Shown here piece after piece: positions 14,822 to 17,077 of a stretch of 17,077 nt of DNA. The stretch is from Kiritimatiellia bacterium. GTDB taxonomy: Bacteria; Verrucomicrobiota; Kiritimatiellia; RFP12; UBA1067. Every line of letters starts with the position of its first letter. Position 1 is the stretch's first letter. The DNA lies in NCBI GenBank assembly GCA_017629455.1, contig JAGBXE010000215.1:1-17077 (forward strand), written 5' to 3'. The notes beneath the pieces are model-generated. The model saw nothing but the letters and a program-made list of their open reading frames with translations. It was not told the DNA's origin and did no database searches. A program made the translations under genes and the position numbers.

Positions 14822-16132
14822 ATGAAAGCCTCTCTTATGACATTTTCGGCGACAATTTTGTCTGCATCGTTTTTGACTGCCGCTCCCGAAGTTATCGATA
14901 AATCAGTAACAATGTCGCAAGATGCTGGAAGCGGGCGTGTGACAATATCATACCGGCTGAGCGAATCCGCCATCGTGACTGCCGACATACAGACTAACGC
15001 ATCCGGCAATGTCTGGGTCTCGATAGGTGGCGTAAACTGCTGCGACCTTATTGGAGATGTGAATAGATACGTTACATCGTTAGATCAAAGCGAGATACAT
15101 TCTTTCACATGGCAACCGCGCACTAACTGGCCCGGCCATGAAATAAACGCATCAAAGTGCCGCGCCGTTGTCACGGCATGGTCAAAGTCAGATCCTCCAA
15201 ACTACATGGCAGTTGATCTATCCGGCACCTCAGAAAAGCTGTTCTTCGCCGATGCTGAACACTTGCCAGGCAGGCTTGGAGCGACAAATCGCCTCTATAT
15301 GACAGAAAAGCTTCTCCTAAGGCGAATCCCCGCAGCATACGTATCGTGGCAGATGGGCTCACGCTCTACAGACAGAGGCCGCGTTGCAGCCGACGAGGCA
15401 CAACGCACTGTTATGCTCACAAAAGACTATTACATGGGCGTATTTATGGTGACACAATACCAGCATTTCCGGATACTTGACCCAAACTCCTTTTATGCTT
15501 CCAACATCGTCACCATAAATCCAATTACTAAAATGTCCTTTGCGACAGAGCCTAAAATAGGAATCAACTACACTTCCCTGCGCGGAAACAACTGGCCTGA
15601 CGAAAAAGAACCGGCCGCAGGAAAAGATTTAATCAAATGGCGCGAAAGAACCAGTATACCAGGGCTAGATATACCAACCGAGGCTCAATGGGAATACGCG
15701 TGCCGCGCCGGATCTCCTGCATCATGGAACAACGGATACGACCGCTCGAACAACAGTTTCTGGGTGTATGACGAGAAAATAGCGCAGGTATGTTGGTACA
15801 ACAATAGCAAGAAAAAAATATTCCAAGGAATAGAACCCAACAACACTGTACCTGTCGGGCTCTTAAAGCCTAACGACTGGGGGCTATACGATATGCACGG
15901 CAACTTCTGGGAATTCTGCCGCGACTGGTATGTGGCAGAAGCACTCTATGGCGGCATCGACCCTGAGGGCTCGCCAACACCAGCGGCAGATAAATTCCGG
16001 GTTGGACGCGGAGGTAGATCTGGATTTAGGAGTGACCATACACGTTCTGCAACACGATATGGTTTTAATTCCAATTACGGCAACGGCGGCTACCGCCTTA
16101 TGTGCCCAGTAGACAGGATTTTTGCAGAATAA
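14822..16132 (+). CDS. Secreted SUMF1/FGE-sulfatase-fold protein, copy 2
   Basis: This is the tandem paralogue of the preceding gene, 19 bp downstream, with AAAAAGGA (14806-14813) before the ATG. It has 436 residues. The signal peptide ends near SFLTA-APE. The N-terminal beta module (about 25-135) keeps VTISYRLSES, VWVSIGG and GDVNRYV. The FGE-like domain (about 165-430) keeps WQMGS, YYMGVFMVTQYQ, IPTEAQWEYACRAG, NDWGLYDMHGNFWEFCRDWY and RVGRGGRSGFRSDHTRSA. It is closer to the family consensus than copy 1 (DMHGN against DMLGN), but it too lacks the copper-binding Cys pair after the RGG motif. The two copies differ most between the MGV segment and PTEAQWEY, where a binding surface would lie. 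No sulfatase gene is in the window. Confidence 0.86.
   Translation: MKASLMTFSATILSASFLTAAPEVIDKSVTMSQDAGSGRVTISYRLSESAIVTADIQTNASGNVWVSIGGVNCCDLIGDVNRYVTSLDQSEIHSFTWQPRTNWPGHEINASKCRAVVTAWSKSDPPNYMAVDLSGTSEKLFFADAEHLPGRLGATNRLYMTEKLLLRRIPAAYVSWQMGSRSTDRGRVAADEAQRTVMLTKDYYMGVFMVTQYQHFRILDPNSFYASNIVTINPITKMSFATEPKIGINYTSLRGNNWPDEKEPAAGKDLIKWRERTSIPGLDIPTEAQWEYACRAGSPASWNNGYDRSNNSFWVYDEKIAQVCWYNNSKKKIFQGIEPNNTVPVGLLKPNDWGLYDMHGNFWEFCRDWYVAEALYGGIDPEGSPTPAADKFRVGRGGRSGFRSDHTRSATRYGFNSNYGNGGYRLMCPVDRIFAE
15857..15883 (+). repeat. 27-bp block identical between the SUMF1-fold paralogues (copy 2)
   Basis: This is the partner of the block at 14485-14511, in the same orientation and the same codon register within the FGE-like domain of the second paralogue. 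It may reflect recent local gene conversion, or chance retention in a conserved core. Confidence 0.8.
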
Positions 16133-16171
16133 GCCGATTTACAAAAATATAGAATATCAGGAGCAACAAAT

Positions 16172-17077
16172 ATGAAGACACCCAAAATCAAGAACTTCCT
16201 AGCCTCGGCGTGCGCAATTCTCGCTTTGGCAGGATGCAAAAAAGAAGTAGTCCTTGTCGACAATGGAATAGCGAAATGCGCAGTTGTCGTAGCGGAAGAT
16301 GCTATTCCCTCTGCACGATTCGGCGCTCAAGAAATAGCGAAATTCTTCAACAAGACAACAGGCGCGGAAATCAACGTTTGCTCAAAGGCAAACGAAATAG
16401 GCGAAGGGAACATTCCAATTTTCGTCGAAGTGGACTCATCGCTACCTGCAGAAGGTTTTTCCATCAAGGTATGCGCTGATAAAGTTTCTGTTTTAGGTGC
16501 TGATGCTCGCGGCGTTCTCTATGGCTCATACGAAATACTCAAACGTTGGGCCGGGATGCGCTGGCTTGAGCAAGGTGACGAAGGCGAATATTGCATTTTG
16601 AAAGGCAAAACAATTGTTGCGCCTAAAGGCACAATTACAGTGTCTCCCCATCTGAAGGTGCGTTCGTTCTGGGCCGAAACGCCAGAAGATTGGCTTTGGG
16701 CGGCTCGCAACAATATGCAGCTCGACATGAATCCGCGCGGCATTTCCCGCAAACCTAACAAGCTTGGCATAACACCTGTCGAGCTTGCAGCATACTCAAG
16801 GCCAGTATCTGGCCACTGCCTTACGCCGATGATGTGCAGAGGCGTTAAATCGGCAGATATGTTTGCTAAGCACCCCGAATACTACTGCCTAGTAAACGGC
16901 AAGCGCACACTCTCAGGAAACGCTGGGTATGGTCCGAATCCATGCACATCCAACCCTGAAGTATTGGATCTTATCGCAAGTAATATTGTTGAGCAAATTA
17001 AAACTGCCACAACCCCTCTCTCGCTTACATCCATAATCGGCAACGATGACAGTCTGCAATGGTGCGAGTGCGAGAAC
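16172..17077 (+). CDS. DUF4838 lipoprotein, 3' end beyond the window
   Basis: The reading frame is open from ATG 16172 to the last base (302 codons, no stop). AGGAG (16159-16163) precedes it. The N-terminus carries a lipoprotein signal with lipobox LAGC (LALAGCKKE), so the mature protein should be lipid-anchored. The rest is a paralogue of the DUF4838 protein at 10499: VVLVDNGIAKC, DARGVLYGSYEILKRW, GMRWL, GEYCILKGKTI, HPEYYCLVNGKR, GYGPNPC and the beginning of the cysteine signature (WCECEN) at the edge. In a 41-residue stretch from DARGV I count 32 identities to the first copy. The first copy has an ordinary signal peptide, so one paralogue is probably released and the other anchored. C-terminal domains cannot be seen. 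Confidence 0.88.
   Translation, partial: MKTPKIKNFLASACAILALAGCKKEVVLVDNGIAKCAVVVAEDAIPSARFGAQEIAKFFNKTTGAEINVCSKANEIGEGNIPIFVEVDSSLPAEGFSIKVCADKVSVLGADARGVLYGSYEILKRWAGMRWLEQGDEGEYCILKGKTIVAPKGTITVSPHLKVRSFWAETPEDWLWAARNNMQLDMNPRGISRKPNKLGITPVELAAYSRPVSGHCLTPMMCRGVKSADMFAKHPEYYCLVNGKRTLSGNAGYGPNPCTSNPEVLDLIASNIVEQIKTATTPLSLTSIIGNDDSLQWCECEN

Noticed and set aside
13531..16132. Sulfatase-activating (formylglycine-generating) enzymes
   Set aside because: The copper-binding Cys pair is missing in both proteins and no sulfatase gene is present.
15990..16132. Diversity-generating retroelement variable region at the end of the C-type-lectin-like fold
   Set aside because: No reverse transcriptase and no template repeat with adenine-specific differences can be found in the window.

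Overview
The window looks like part of the chromosome of an uncultured bacterium of the PVC group. My best guess is Kiritimatiellota or Lentisphaerota, probably host- or polysaccharide-associated. This rests on gene content recognised from memory: secreted SUMF1-fold proteins with a short N-terminal beta-sandwich, DUF4838 glycoside-hydrolase-like proteins, GH95, and M81/M24/ASRT genes side by side. Base composition is moderate, most genes have clear Shine-Dalgarno sites, and many products carry signal peptides. No ribosomal marker is present, so the taxonomy is inference.

Layout. Bases 1-326 hold no credible protein gene. They carry two near-identical 38-bp repeat cores in direct orientation, each a hairpin, the second with an extended stem. 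A minus-strand tRNA-Ser(GCU) follows (327-420), then nagA, also on the minus strand (483-1646). A short divergent regulatory gap (1647-1767) with a perfect 8-bp inverted repeat separates nagA from murC on the plus strand (1768-3006). murC lacks much of its usual central domain.

From 3092 to the right edge every gene is on the plus strand with gaps of 85 bp or less, as in one long operon or two abutting ones. First comes a probably cytoplasmic trio: an ASRT-family small-molecule-binding protein (3092-3451), an M24-fold protein that has lost several metal ligands (3481-4653), and an M81/MlrC metallopeptidase with its zinc triad intact (4684-6090). Then come exported proteins: a GH95 alpha-L-fucosidase-family enzyme (6135-8426), an unassigned putative TIM-barrel hydrolase (8429-10456), a 905-residue DUF4838 protein with C-terminal beta-sandwich domains (10499-13216), an 81-residue secreted protein (13266-13511), two tandem SUMF1-fold proteins (13531-14802, 14822-16132), and a lipoprotein paralogue of the DUF4838 protein cut by the window edge (16172-17077).

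How they may work together (inference). The exported half looks like a glycan-degradation locus without SusC/SusD, plausibly for fucose-containing host or algal glycans. nagA would process amino sugars inside the cell. The ASRT-M24-M81 trio may bind and process an amide- or peptide-linked part of the same substrate. No sulfatase, transporter or regulator gene is visible, so the substrate cannot be fixed from this window.
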